DNA from: Microbacterium hydrothermale
GTDB lineage: Bacteria > Actinomycetota > Actinomycetes > Actinomycetales > Microbacteriaceae
Assembly: GCF_004854025.1 (NCBI RefSeq)
Contig: NZ_STGM01000008.1
Span: 1-64,000 of the forward strand
DNA: 64,000 bases
Direction of reading: 5' to 3'
Each line of letters opens with the position of its first letter. Positions within the stretch are counted from its first letter, which is position 1. The position numbers and the translations under genes were made by a program. The notes beneath the pieces were generated by a model. The model searched no databases, was not told the origin of the DNA, and saw nothing but the letters and a program-made list of their open reading frames with translations. Positions 39,470 to 47,237 of this stretch are shown piece by piece.

Positions 39470-40429
39470 GTGCGCTTCCGCCCGATCGCTTCCCTGTCCG
39501 TCGCCGCCGTCGCGGTGCTGCTGCTGGCCGGATGCTCCGGCTCGTCCACCGACGCGCAGACGCCGGATGCCACGGCCACCCCGGATGCCGGCGCGTGCCA
39601 GACCCCCTTCACCGGCGACGTCCCCGCGGGACTCGAGGTGTCGGGCGACTTCCAGGGCCCCGTCACGGTGACCCGTCCCGACGGCTTCGCCCCCAGCGAC
39701 ATCCAGCGCAGCACGCTCATCGAGGGCACCGGGCAGGAGATCCAGTCCGGTGACATCGTGAAGGCCAACTACACGGTCCTCGACGCCGCCACGGGCGAGG
39801 TGGTCCTGGACTCGCTGACGTCCGACCCCTCCGGCATGGACATGATCGTCAACTCCCAGCAGATCTTCGGTGCCGCGGTGTCGTGCGTCCCGGTCGGCTC
39901 GCGCACCGTGTCGACCTTCCCCGCCGGCATCCTGGGTGAAGGCTCGCCCGCGTACGTCCTCGTGGCCGACGCGATCGCGGAGCTGCCGACGCGCGCCGAC
40001 GGCGCCGAGGTCGCCCCGGTCGACGGCATGCCGACCGTGACCTTCGCCGACAACGGCGCCCCCACCATCACCGTCCCGAGCACCCCCGCGCCCACCGAGA
40101 CGCGCATCGAGAACCTGCGCCAGGGCACGGGCGACGTGGTCAACCCCGGCGACACCGTGATCGTGCAGTACACCGGCGTGCTCTACGACGGCGGTACCGT
40201 CTTCGACTCGAGCTGGGACAAGGGCGCTCCGACGCAGTTCGCCACCACGGCCGTCGTGCCCGGCTTCAAGAAGGCCCTCGAGGGGCAGACCGTCGGGTCG
40301 CAGGTGCTCGCGGTGATCCCGCCGGCCGACGGCTACGGCGACCAGGCGCAGGGCTCGATCCCGGCGGGCGCCACGCTCGTCTTCGTCGTCGACATCCTCG
40401 GCGTGCAGCACGCCCCCGCCGCGCAGTAA
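39470..40429 (+). CDS. FKBP-type peptidyl-prolyl isomerase lipoprotein
   Basis: A 319-residue extracytoplasmic lipoprotein: signal peptide VRFRPIASLSVAAVAVLLLA followed by the lipobox LAGC (about C22), then two FKBP-like domains. The second, IENLRQGTGDVVNPGDTVIV, YTGVLYDGGTVFDSSWDKG, VVPGFKKALEGQTVGSQVLA and PPADGYGDQAQGSIPAG, keeps the family pattern and should be active; the first (residues 60-170) is degenerate. GTG start follows GAGAGGT; an upstream in-frame extension overlaps the PlsC gene and lacks a signal peptide. Confidence 0.9.
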   Translation: MRFRPIASLSVAAVAVLLLAGCSGSSTDAQTPDATATPDAGACQTPFTGDVPAGLEVSGDFQGPVTVTRPDGFAPSDIQRSTLIEGTGQEIQSGDIVKANYTVLDAATGEVVLDSLTSDPSGMDMIVNSQQIFGAAVSCVPVGSRTVSTFPAGILGEGSPAYVLVADAIAELPTRADGAEVAPVDGMPTVTFADNGAPTITVPSTPAPTETRIENLRQGTGDVVNPGDTVIVQYTGVLYDGGTVFDSSWDKGAPTQFATTAVVPGFKKALEGQTVGSQVLAVIPPADGYGDQAQGSIPAGATLVFVVDILGVQHAPAAQ

Positions 40430-40523
40430 GCCCCCGCACCGCGGCGTCCCCGTGGCCCCGCGGCATGCGGGGTGCGGTCCGGCCCGCACGACTCGGGCGG
40501 GCACGGGTCGCGTCGCGGCTCAG

Positions 40524-40529
40524 TAGGCT
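40524..40529 (+). promoter_or_regulatory. -10 hexamer TAGGCT of dxr
   Basis: TAGGCT then GACGGC then ATG at 40536: six-base leaderless layout. A small hairpin CCCCGC/GCGGGG lies upstream near 40455-40475. Confidence 0.6.
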
Positions 40530-40535
40530 GACGGC

Positions 40536-41618
40536 ATGCGCCGCGTCCTCATCCTCGGTTCCACCGGTTCGATCGGCACCCAGGCGCTCGACGTCATCCG
40601 GGCCCACACCGACCGCTTCGAGGTGGTCGGCCTGGCGGCGGGGTCGGACCGCGCCGGCGTCGAGGCGCAGGCGCGGGAATTCGGCGTCGAGCACCTCGCC
40701 CTCGGGGCGATCGAGGCCGAGCAGCTGGTGCGCGACGTCGAGGCCGACGTCGTGCTCAACGGCATCACCGGGTCCGTGGGACTCGGCCCGACGCTCGCGG
40801 CCCTCGAGGAGGGACGCACCCTCGCCCTGGCGAACAAGGAGTCGCTGATCGTCGGGGGAGAGCTGGTCACCGCCCTCGCCGCCCCCGGCCAGATCGTCCC
40901 GGTCGACTCGGAGCACTCCGCGATCGCCCAGGCCCTGCGCTCCGGGGCGGCCCACGAGGTGCGACGGCTCGTGCTCACGGCATCCGGAGGTCCCTTCCGC
41001 GGGCGCTCGCGCGACGAGCTCGGAGACGTCACGCCCGCACAGGCGCTCGCCCACCCCACGTGGGACATGGGACGCGTCGTGACGACGAACTCCGCGACGC
41101 TGGTCAACAAGGGCCTCGAGGTGATCGAGGCGCACCTGCTGTTCGACGTCGCCTACGACCGCATCGCCGTCACCGTCCACCCGCAGTCGATCGTGCACTC
41201 GATGGTCGAGTTCGTCGACGGCTCGACCATCGCCCAAGCATCGCCGCCCGACATGCGACTGCCCATCTCGCTCGGCCTCGACTGGCCGCACCGCGTCGGC
41301 GGGGTGGGGACACCCCTGGACTGGACCACCGCCTCGCAGTGGACGTTCGAGCCCCTCGACGAGGAAGCCTTCGGCTCCGTGGCGCTCGCAAAGCGCGTGG
41401 GACGCGCGGGGGCGACCTTCCCCGCCGTGTTCAACGCCGCGAACGAGCAGGCCGTCGACGCCTTCCACGAGGGGCGTCTGAGCTTCCTCGGGATCGTCGA
41501 CCTCATCGAACGCGTGGTCGACCGGCACGAGCCGCCCGCGACCCTCACGCGGGAGTCGCTCGCCGAGGCGGAGGCCTGGGCGCGGCGGACGGCCGACGAG
41601 ATCATCGCCGCGCGCTGA
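40536..41618 (+). CDS. dxr: 1-deoxy-D-xylulose-5-phosphate reductoisomerase
   Basis: Second step of the MEP isoprenoid pathway: NADPH-dependent rearrangement of DXP to MEP. 360 residues; NADP-binding [30 protein letters not shown], the metal/substrate loop [23 protein letters not shown], and the catalytic-domain ending [20 protein letters not shown] with [15 protein letters not shown]. The reference enzyme ispC. Normally followed by the site-2 protease and ispG; here murE-like, M50 and PhzE-like genes are interposed and two of these run on the minus strand. Confidence 0.96.
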   Translation: MRRVLILGSTGSIGTQALDVIRAHTDRFEVVGLAAGSDRAGVEAQAREFGVEHLALGAIEAEQLVRDVEADVVLNGITGSVGLGPTLAALEEGRTLALANKESLIVGGELVTALAAPGQIVPVDSEHSAIAQALRSGAAHEVRRLVLTASGGPFRGRSRDELGDVTPAQALAHPTWDMGRVVTTNSATLVNKGLEVIEAHLLFDVAYDRIAVTVHPQSIVHSMVEFVDGSTIAQASPPDMRLPISLGLDWPHRVGGVGTPLDWTTASQWTFEPLDEEAFGSVALAKRVGRAGATFPAVFNAANEQAVDAFHEGRLSFLGIVDLIERVVDRHEPPATLTRESLAEAEAWARRTADEIIAAR

Positions 41619-41619
41619 C

Positions 41620-41695
41620 GCCTGCACAACTCCTGCACGAAGGTCTCTGACCGCCGTTTCGGCGGCTCGCGGTGCGGATCTGCAGGAGGTGTGCG
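41620..41695. repeat. Intergenic structured repeat, copy 1
   Basis: Arms GCACAACTCCTGCA and TGCAGGAGGTGTGC flank an inner CCGCCG-TTT-CGGCGG hairpin, so the 76-base unit folds as a two-level stem. A diverged second copy lies at 41769-41843. The CTCCTGCA arms resemble the CTCCTGCG cores of E1-E4. Confidence 0.7.
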
Positions 41696-41768
41696 GCTCG
41701 GGCGGCGGCGTCGGCGCTCGGCCTGAGTAGGGTCGTTGCGGTTGCCGCGGTTGCGGCTGCGGGGCGGG

Positions 41769-41843
41769 GCCTGCACAACTCCTGCACGAACGTCGTTGAC
41801 GGCGGTTTTCGCGGCTCTCAGTGCGAATATGCCGGAGGTGTGC
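41769..41843. repeat. Intergenic structured repeat, copy 2
   Basis: Same order of arms as copy 1 (CTGCACAACTCCTGCACGAA at its start, GGAGGTGTGCAGCGG at its end), with changes inside (GGCGGTTTTCGCGG inner loop). The gap between the copies and the rest of 41619-41893 shows no gene; it separates the convergent dxr and murE-like genes. Confidence 0.7.
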
Positions 41844-41893
41844 AGCGGAGGCGACGGGAACCAGCTGAGCGGCGCCGGCCTCGCCCGCAGGCG

Positions 41894-43564
41894 TCAGGCG
41901 GGGAAGTCGACCGGGCGCTCGGGGTCAGACGACGGGGTGCTGTCGGCCGGGTAGGGCACCGGCCACTGCGGGTCCGGCACGGCCCACCCCGCGGCGCGCA
42001 GGGCCCGACGCGACAGTTCGCGCGCCGAGTACGGGGTGCGCACGCCGCGGATGTCGCGGTAGTCCTGGTGTCCGGGGCCGGCCCACAGGATCGCATCGCC
42101 CTCGCCGACCAGCTTCACGGCCTCGAGGATCGCGCGCTCGGGCGGCGTGAACTCGAGGATCTCGGCGTCGGGACGCGCGAGGCGTGCACCCTCGACGAGC
42201 ACCGTGCGGATGGCATCCGGGTTCTCGTGACGGGGGTGGTGGTCGGTGACGATGAGGATGTCGCTGCCCTCGACCGCCGTGCGGCCCATGTCGTGACGCT
42301 TCGTGGCGTCGCGGTCGCCGTCGGCGCCGAAGAGCATGACGACCGTGCCGGGGGTCACGCGGCGGACCGCGGCGAGGGTCTTCTCGAACGCGTCGGGGGA
42401 GTGCCCGAAGTCGACGTACACCGCGGGGCCTTCGGCGCCGGACACGAGCTGCGTGCGTCCCGGGAGGGACGCGTCGATGCGCTCGCCGTCGAGGGTGCTG
42501 AACAGGTGCTCCCAGGTGTAGCCCGCCTCGAGCAGCATGACGATGGCGAGTCCGGCGTTGGCGGCCATGTGCCGACCGATCACCGGCACCACCGTCGTCA
42601 GCGAGCGGCCCTTGCCGTCGGAGAGGGTGAACTCGGTGCCCTCCTGGCGCTCGTCGACGATGTCGACGGTCCAGTCGGCACCGGCACCGGCACCGACACC
42701 GGCATCGTGCGCGATCGCGGGGGTCGCGATGGTGACGACCGGGATCTCGGCGCGCGCGGCGATCTCGGCGCCCGCGGGGGAGTCCAGGCAGACCACGCCG
42801 CGGCGGGCGCGGTCGGGGCGGAAGAGCGGGAGCTTCGCCTCGAAGTACTCGCGCATGTCGGCGTAATCGTCGAGGTGGTCGTGCGTGAGGTTGGTGAAGC
42901 CGGCGACGTCGAACACGAGGCCGTCGACGCGGTGACGCGTGAGGGCCTGGGCGCTGACCTCGACGGCGACGGCCTCGACGCCGCGCTCGCGCATGAGGGC
43001 GAGGAGGGCGTGGAACTCGGATGCCTCGGGCGTGGTCAGACGCGAGACGATGACTTCGCCCGCGATGTGGCGTTCGGCGGTCGACGACAGGCCCGTGACG
43101 ACCCCGAGCTGGCCGAGGATCCCCTCGAGCAGGTGCGACACGCTCGTCTTGCCGTTGGTGCCCGTGGTCGCGAGCAGACGCGGCAGGTCGTCGTCGGGTC
43201 CGGTGCCGTAGACCCACGCCGACAGGTCTCCCAGCAGCGCGCGGGGGTCGTCGACCACGACGATCGGAAGACCCGCGGATGCCGCGATGGCGGCGCCCGC
43301 CTCATCGGTGACGACGGCGACCGCGCCGCGCTCGGCGGCGGTGGTCGCGAACTCCGCTCCGTGCCGGTTCACGCCCTGGATGGCCACGAAGGCCTCGCCG
43401 GCGCGGAGGTCGGCCGTGGCGAGGGTGATCCCCGACAGGACGGTCGCGTCGATGTCGCCGACCGTGCGCACTCCCCACCGGCGGGCCAGTTCCGCGAGGT
43501 CGCGACGGGGCGGATGCTCCGGTCGGAGGACGGGGGGCAGGTTCGAGGGGGCGTCGCTGGGCAT
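41894..43564 (-). CDS. MurE-like Mur ligase (second copy), altered substrate motif
   Basis: Mur ligase of 556 residues with the P-loop LLATTGTNGKTSVSHLLEGI (about residue 120), the carbamylated-lysine region FTNLTHDHLDDYADMREYFE-AK and the C-terminal VTDHHPRHENPDAIRTVL. The last aligns with the DNPR substrate-recognition motif of mDAP-adding MurE (and DDPN/DNPA of lysine-adding enzymes), but reads HHPR. It probably adds a different third residue or a different ligand. Located outside the dcw cluster, where the main murE usually is. Start at 43564 (MPSDAPSN) is favoured by a GACAAT box seven bases upstream; 43573 is an alternative. Confidence 0.88.
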   Translation of the reverse strand: MPSDAPSNLPPVLRPEHPPRRDLAELARRWGVRTVGDIDATVLSGITLATADLRAGEAFVAIQGVNRHGAEFATTAAERGAVAVVTDEAGAAIAASAGLPIVVVDDPRALLGDLSAWVYGTGPDDDLPRLLATTGTNGKTSVSHLLEGILGQLGVVTGLSSTAERHIAGEVIVSRLTTPEASEFHALLALMRERGVEAVAVEVSAQALTRHRVDGLVFDVAGFTNLTHDHLDDYADMREYFEAKLPLFRPDRARRGVVCLDSPAGAEIAARAEIPVVTIATPAIAHDAGVGAGAGADWTVDIVDERQEGTEFTLSDGKGRSLTTVVPVIGRHMAANAGLAIVMLLEAGYTWEHLFSTLDGERIDASLPGRTQLVSGAEGPAVYVDFGHSPDAFEKTLAAVRRVTPGTVVMLFGADGDRDATKRHDMGRTAVEGSDILIVTDHHPRHENPDAIRTVLVEGARLARPDAEILEFTPPERAILEAVKLVGEGDAILWAGPGHQDYRDIRGVRTPYSARELSRRALRAAGWAVPDPQWPVPYPADSTPSSDPERPVDFPA

Positions 43565-43639
43565 CGCGTCCATTGTCTCATCCGGTGTCGCACAGACACC
43601 GCATCGCGGCCGCACGGGCCGTTCAAAGGCTGTCGGCGG

Positions 43640-43645
43640 TATCGT
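43640..43645 (+). promoter_or_regulatory. -10 hexamer TATCGT of the site-2 protease gene
   Basis: TATCGT then CGCCGG then GTG at 43652: six-base leaderless layout, in the short region divergent to the murE-like gene. Confidence 0.6.
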
Positions 43646-43651
43646 CGCCGG

Positions 43652-44968
43652 GTGACCGCGATCGCCTTCCTCATCGGCGTGCTCGTGCTCGTGATCGGTC
43701 TCGCGATCTCGATCGCCCTGCACGAGATCGGGCATCTCCTGCCCGCCAAGCTCTTCGGCGTGCGCGTCGGCCAGTACATGATCGGCTTCGGTCCGACGCT
43801 GTGGTCCAAGCGGATCGGCGAGACCGAGTACGGGTTCAAGGTGCTGCCGCTCGGCGGGTTCATCTCGATGGCCGGCATGTACCCGCCCGCCCCCGACGAC
43901 GCCGAACCCGGGACGAAGCGCTCGCGGTTCTTCGCGACCATGGTGCAGGACGCCCGGGATGCCAACGCTGAGACGCTCATCGCCGCCGACGACCGCGTGT
44001 TCTACAAGCTCCCGGTCTACAAGCGCATCATCGTGATGCTCGGCGGGCCGATCATGAACCTCCTGCTGGCCTTCGTCCTGTCGGCGATCGCGGTCAGCGG
44101 CATCGGCATCGCGCAGGGGACGACCACGGTCGCCTCCGTGTCGCAGTGCGTGATCCCCGCCGGTGCCGACAGGTCCGACTGCGCCGCGGGCGATCCGGTC
44201 GCGCCCGCCGCCGCCGCCGGCATCCTGCCCGGAGACACCATCGTCTCGATCGACGGCACCGCGGTGTCGACCTTCGACGAGGCCGCCGCCGTCATCCAGC
44301 GTTCGCCGGGTCAGGCGCTCGCCGTGGTCGTCGAGCGGGACGGTGCGCAGCAGACCCTCACGCTCACCCCTGTCCAGGCCGACCGTGCCGTCACCGGTGC
44401 GGACGGACGGGCGGTGCGGGATGCCTCCGGTCAGCCCGAGTACCGCAGCGTCGGCTTCGCCGGGCTCAGCCCGCAGTCGGCCCTCGTTCCGCAGCCGATC
44501 TGGGTGGGTCCTGAGGCGACCATCCAGCAGGTCGGGGCCGTGGCGCAGATCATGACCCAGCTTCCGGTGCGCGTTTACGACACGGCCGTCGACCTCGTGA
44601 CGGGTCAGCCGCGCGACCCGAACGGACCGCTCAGCGTGGTGGGTGCCGGCCGGCTCGCGGGGGAGTACGCCGCGGTCGACGCTCCGATCCTCGCCCGCGT
44701 GCAGTCGATCATCGGGCTGCTCGCGGCGCTGAACATCGCCCTGTTCGTGTTCAACCTCATCCCCCTGCTGCCCTTGGACGGCGGGCACGTCGTGGTCGCG
44801 CTGTGGGACGGGATCAAGCGGTGGTTCGCCCGCATGCGCGGAAAGGTCGCGCGGCCGGTGGATGCCACGAAGCTCGTCCCGCTGACCTTCGTCGTTGTCG
44901 TGCTGCTGGTCGGTATGGGCGGCGTGCTGTTCCTCGCCGACGTCTTCAACCCGGTGCAGCTGCTGTAG
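43652..44968 (+). CDS. M50-family site-2 protease (RseP/Rip1-like)
   Basis: Intramembrane metalloprotease that cleaves transmembrane anti-sigma factors or other regulators. 438 residues with four membrane helices; the zinc motif HEIGH is in SIALHEIGHLLPAKLFGVRV (residues 23-27 region), a PDZ-like domain follows (ILPGDTIVSIDGTAVSTFDE), and the third zinc ligand is in LIPLLPLDGGHVVVALWDGI. GTG start with the TATCGT box; longer frames upstream are not real. It replaces the usual dxr-rip-ispG order with dxr on one side and ispG 2.3 kb further on. Confidence 0.94.
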   Translation: MTAIAFLIGVLVLVIGLAISIALHEIGHLLPAKLFGVRVGQYMIGFGPTLWSKRIGETEYGFKVLPLGGFISMAGMYPPAPDDAEPGTKRSRFFATMVQDARDANAETLIAADDRVFYKLPVYKRIIVMLGGPIMNLLLAFVLSAIAVSGIGIAQGTTTVASVSQCVIPAGADRSDCAAGDPVAPAAAAGILPGDTIVSIDGTAVSTFDEAAAVIQRSPGQALAVVVERDGAQQTLTLTPVQADRAVTGADGRAVRDASGQPEYRSVGFAGLSPQSALVPQPIWVGPEATIQQVGAVAQIMTQLPVRVYDTAVDLVTGQPRDPNGPLSVVGAGRLAGEYAAVDAPILARVQSIIGLLAALNIALFVFNLIPLLPLDGGHVVVALWDGIKRWFARMRGKVARPVDATKLVPLTFVVVVLLVGMGGVLFLADVFNPVQLL

Positions 44969-44981
44969 TCCGCGGCGCACA

Positions 44982-45074
44982 GGGGCTTCGACGGGCTCAG
45001 CCACCTGTGCCGTGTGGACCGGGGGCTTCGACGGGCTCAGCCGCCCCGGGGTGGTCCCTGAGCCCGTCGAAGGG
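44982..45074. repeat. CTTCGACGGGCTCAG element, two direct and one inverted copy
   Basis: GGGGCTTCGACGGGCTCAG at 44982-45000 and 45022-45040 (with one extra G) is inverted as CCTGAGCCCGTCGAAGGG at 45057-45074. The direct and inverted copies can fold into a long hairpin between the convergent protease and PhzE-like genes, likely acting as a bidirectional terminator. Similar GCTTCGACnGGCTCAGC motifs are common in many actinobacterial genomes. Confidence 0.75.
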
Positions 45075-45082
45075 ACAGTGCG

Positions 45083-47023
45083 TCAGAGCACGTGCGAGAT
45101 CAGCCGCTCGAGCGTCCGCATGCCGTCGCGCGACAGGATCGACTCGAGGTGCCCCTGCACGCTCGCGAACCCGGGGCCGCGGAGGGCGTACACGTCGCCG
45201 GTCTCGGCATCCGCCGCGACCTCGGTGATGATCTCGGTCGTCACCGATCCGCGGCCTGTCGTGAGCCCCCGCTGCGAGGTGCCGGGCGCGACGCGCGCCG
45301 TGAACGTGTTGTAGAACCCGATCGACGCCGGTTCGCCGAACACGTCGACGCTCTTCTGCAGGCCCTGGTGCGGCTTCGCGAGGGGGGCGAGGTCGATCCC
45401 CAGCTGGTCGGCGAGGATCTGGTGGCTCAGGCACACCGCCAGCAGTGGAGCGGAGCCGCTCAGCCGCCGCGCGACGACCCCGTGCATGGAGGCGATGCGG
45501 GCGCTGTCGGCGTCGCGCGGGTCGCCCGGTCCCGGGCCCGAGACGACGAGGTCGGCGGCATCCACCTCCGCATCGGTCACCTCGGCCCAGTGCACGATGC
45601 GGGTGTCGAGCCCGAGGTGGCGCAGCTGGTGGGCGAGCATCGTGGTGAAGCGGTCCTCGGCATCCACGACGAGGGCCGTGCGGCCGGCGAACGGCCCCGA
45701 ACCGTCGGGGTCCTGCGGGTTCATCCAGAACGGGGCGAGACGCTCGTTGCGAGAGGTCAGGAGCTCGGCGATCGCGGGATCCTCGGCGAGCGGTCGGCCC
45801 TCGGCGACGGGGGCGTCGGGGTCCGCCTCGGCGGGGGCGACGGGCACGTCGCGCGGGATCGCGCCGATCGCGCCGAGCACGCCCGCGGCCTTGCCGTGCG
45901 TCTCGCCGACCTCGCCGTACGGGTCGGAGTGACGCACGAGCGTCGCTCCCACCGGTACGCGCAGGCGCCCGTCGACGAGGTAGGCGGTGCGGATGAGGAT
46001 CGGCGCGTCGAGATCGTGGGACGGACCGGTGGCGTCGCTGTTCGGCGTGAACAGCGCCGCGACGCCGGAGTAGTAGCCGCGCGGGGTCGTCTCGTGACGG
46101 GCGATGACCGTGCACGCGTTCTGCATGGGCGAGCCCGTGACGGTGGGGGCGAACATCGTCTCGCGCAGGATGTCGCGGGGATCGAGGTCGCTGTGCCCGC
46201 GGAGCATGTACTCGGTGTGGGTCAGCCGCGACATCTCCTTCAGGTGCGGGCCCGTGATGCGGCCGCCGTCGCTGCAGACGGCGCTCATCATCTTCAGCTC
46301 CTCGTCGACGACCATGAAGAGCTCCTCGGTCTCCTTGGTCGAGCGCAGGAACTCCGCGAGGGTCTCGGCCGTCGACCCGCCCGCCGGGTGGCGGAACGTG
46401 CCCGAGATCGGGTTCATCGTGACCACGCCGTCGCGGGCGCTGACGTGCGCCTCGGGGCTGGCGCCGACCGCGACATGCCCGTCGGTGACGACGGCGAAGG
46501 TCCAGTACGCGCCCTTCTCGTGTTCGAGCAGCGCGCGGAACCACGTCAGCGCCGCCACGCGCGGGTCGGCGTCGACGTCGGCCACGAAGTCGCGGCGGAT
46601 GACGAAGTTCGCGCCCTCGCCCCGACCGATCTCGTCGGCGATCACGCGGCGCACGATGTCGGCGTAGTCCTCGTCGGCGATGTCGAAGCCCGCTCCCTCG
46701 AGGTGAACGGGGGAGGAGGGCAGGGATGCCATGACCTCCGCGCGCGACAGGACCGTCCGCTCCCCGATGACCAGGCAGCGCAGCGGCGCACCGTCGTCGT
46801 GGCACACGAACCCGCGCTCGCGCACCTGGCGGAAGGGGACGAGCGCGAGGACCTCCCGAGCGGTCCCGTCGTCGTCGATCAGGGGGATGTCCGCGAGGAG
46901 CTCGACGTCGACGACGTCGCCCGTGAGCACCTCGACGGTGTCGGGGTCGCGCGCGATGAGCGCGAACGGCGCGTCGCCGGCGAGGAGGCTGTGGAGCGGA
47001 GAGGAGGGGTCGGGCCCGGTCAT
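45083..47023 (-). CDS. PhzE-like fused anthranilate / ADIC synthase
   Basis: 646 residues: an N-terminal chorismate-binding domain (DGHVAVGASPEAHVS, MNPISGTFRHPAGGSTAETL, ELKMMSAVCSDGGRI, LRETMFAPTVTGSPMQNAC) and a C-terminal type-1 amidotransferase from about residue 450 with the nucleophile Cys in LLAVCLSHQILADQLGI and the His/Glu pair in ASVQGHLESILS. This two-domain order and the motif LSHQ are those of PhzE (2-amino-2-deoxyisochorismate synthase) and of fused TrpE(G). No other phenazine gene is here. ATG 47023 has GGAAG upstream and lies below an attenuator with a Trp-codon leader peptide, pointing to a role in tryptophan synthesis. Confidence 0.9.
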   Translation of the reverse strand: MTGPDPSSPLHSLLAGDAPFALIARDPDTVEVLTGDVVDVELLADIPLIDDDGTAREVLALVPFRQVRERGFVCHDDGAPLRCLVIGERTVLSRAEVMASLPSSPVHLEGAGFDIADEDYADIVRRVIADEIGRGEGANFVIRRDFVADVDADPRVAALTWFRALLEHEKGAYWTFAVVTDGHVAVGASPEAHVSARDGVVTMNPISGTFRHPAGGSTAETLAEFLRSTKETEELFMVVDEELKMMSAVCSDGGRITGPHLKEMSRLTHTEYMLRGHSDLDPRDILRETMFAPTVTGSPMQNACTVIARHETTPRGYYSGVAALFTPNSDATGPSHDLDAPILIRTAYLVDGRLRVPVGATLVRHSDPYGEVGETHGKAAGVLGAIGAIPRDVPVAPAEADPDAPVAEGRPLAEDPAIAELLTSRNERLAPFWMNPQDPDGSGPFAGRTALVVDAEDRFTTMLAHQLRHLGLDTRIVHWAEVTDAEVDAADLVVSGPGPGDPRDADSARIASMHGVVARRLSGSAPLLAVCLSHQILADQLGIDLAPLAKPHQGLQKSVDVFGEPASIGFYNTFTARVAPGTSQRGLTTGRGSVTTEIITEVAADAETGDVYALRGPGFASVQGHLESILSRDGMRTLERLISHVL

Positions 47024-47065
47024 CGAAGTACTTCCGTCTGTGAGCGAGGGTCCTACGCGGCCGCC

Positions 47066-47106
47066 GAAAACACGAAGACCGCCCGGATCCCGAGGGAGGG
47101 CGGTCT
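47066..47106 (-). promoter_or_regulatory. trp-type transcription attenuator (terminator hairpin)
   Basis: On the minus strand AGACCGCCC (47106-47098) and GGGCGGTCT (47084-47076) form the terminator, followed by TCGTGTTTT. An alternative antiterminator pairs GGCGGT (47127-47122) with ACCGCC (47104-47099), and the leader-peptide region pairs CACCG (47136-47132) with CGGTG (47125-47121). The three mutually exclusive stems 1:2, 2:3 and 3:4 are the arrangement of ribosome-stalling attenuators. Confidence 0.85.
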
Positions 47107-47126
47107 GTCGCACGCGAACTCACCGC

Positions 47127-47162
47127 CTAGACGGTGGGCCACCAGCTGAAATGCGCGCGCAT
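47127..47162 (-). CDS. trpL: Trp leader peptide MRAHFSWWPTV
   Basis: Eleven residues with two adjacent Trp codons (TGG TGG at plus-strand 47139-47144) and a TAG stop, ending just where the attenuator stems begin. Stalling at the Trp codons when charged tRNA-Trp is scarce would free region 2 and prevent termination. It is preceded by TAGGTT seven bases upstream, so the leader itself is predicted to be leaderless. Confidence 0.88.
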   Translation of the reverse strand: MRAHFSWWPTV

Positions 47163-47169
47163 GGCGCCG

Positions 47170-47175
47170 AACCTA
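47170..47175 (-). promoter_or_regulatory. -10 hexamer TAGGTT of the trpL-phzE-like transcript
   Basis: Read on the minus strand, TAGGTT is followed by CGGCGCC and the ATG of the leader peptide. It places the start of transcription at or next to the leader start codon. It is back to back with the ispG promoter about 50 bases away. Confidence 0.6.
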
Positions 47176-47225
47176 CCACAGGGAGCATTTGCAGCCTGTT
47201 CCGACTCCGTCCAGCGAGGGCGGCG

Positions 47226-47231
47226 TAGGCT
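47226..47231 (+). promoter_or_regulatory. -10 hexamer TAGGCT of ispG
   Basis: TAGGCT then GAGCCC then GTG at 47238: six-base leaderless layout, opposite to the trpL promoter. Confidence 0.6.
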
Positions 47232-47237
47232 GAGCCC

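Noticed and set aside
41672..43651. A 1098-codon plus-strand frame running through the murE-like gene into the site-2 protease
   Set aside because: Its first 660 codons are the antisense of the murE-like gene; the real protease begins at GTG 43652 with its own -10 box.
44982..45074. An insertion sequence end
   Set aside because: The GCTTCGACGGGCTCAG copies are short and form a hairpin between convergent genes; no transposase frame or target-site duplication is seen.
45083..47023. A phenazine biosynthesis cluster
   Set aside because: Only the PhzE-like gene is present; no phzA/B/D/F/G or modifying genes occur, and the trp attenuator points to tryptophan synthesis.
47024..47113. Upstream GTG at 47113 as start of the PhzE-like protein
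   Set aside because: It lies inside the attenuator region and adds 30 residues unlike the family; ATG 47023 has a ribosome binding site.
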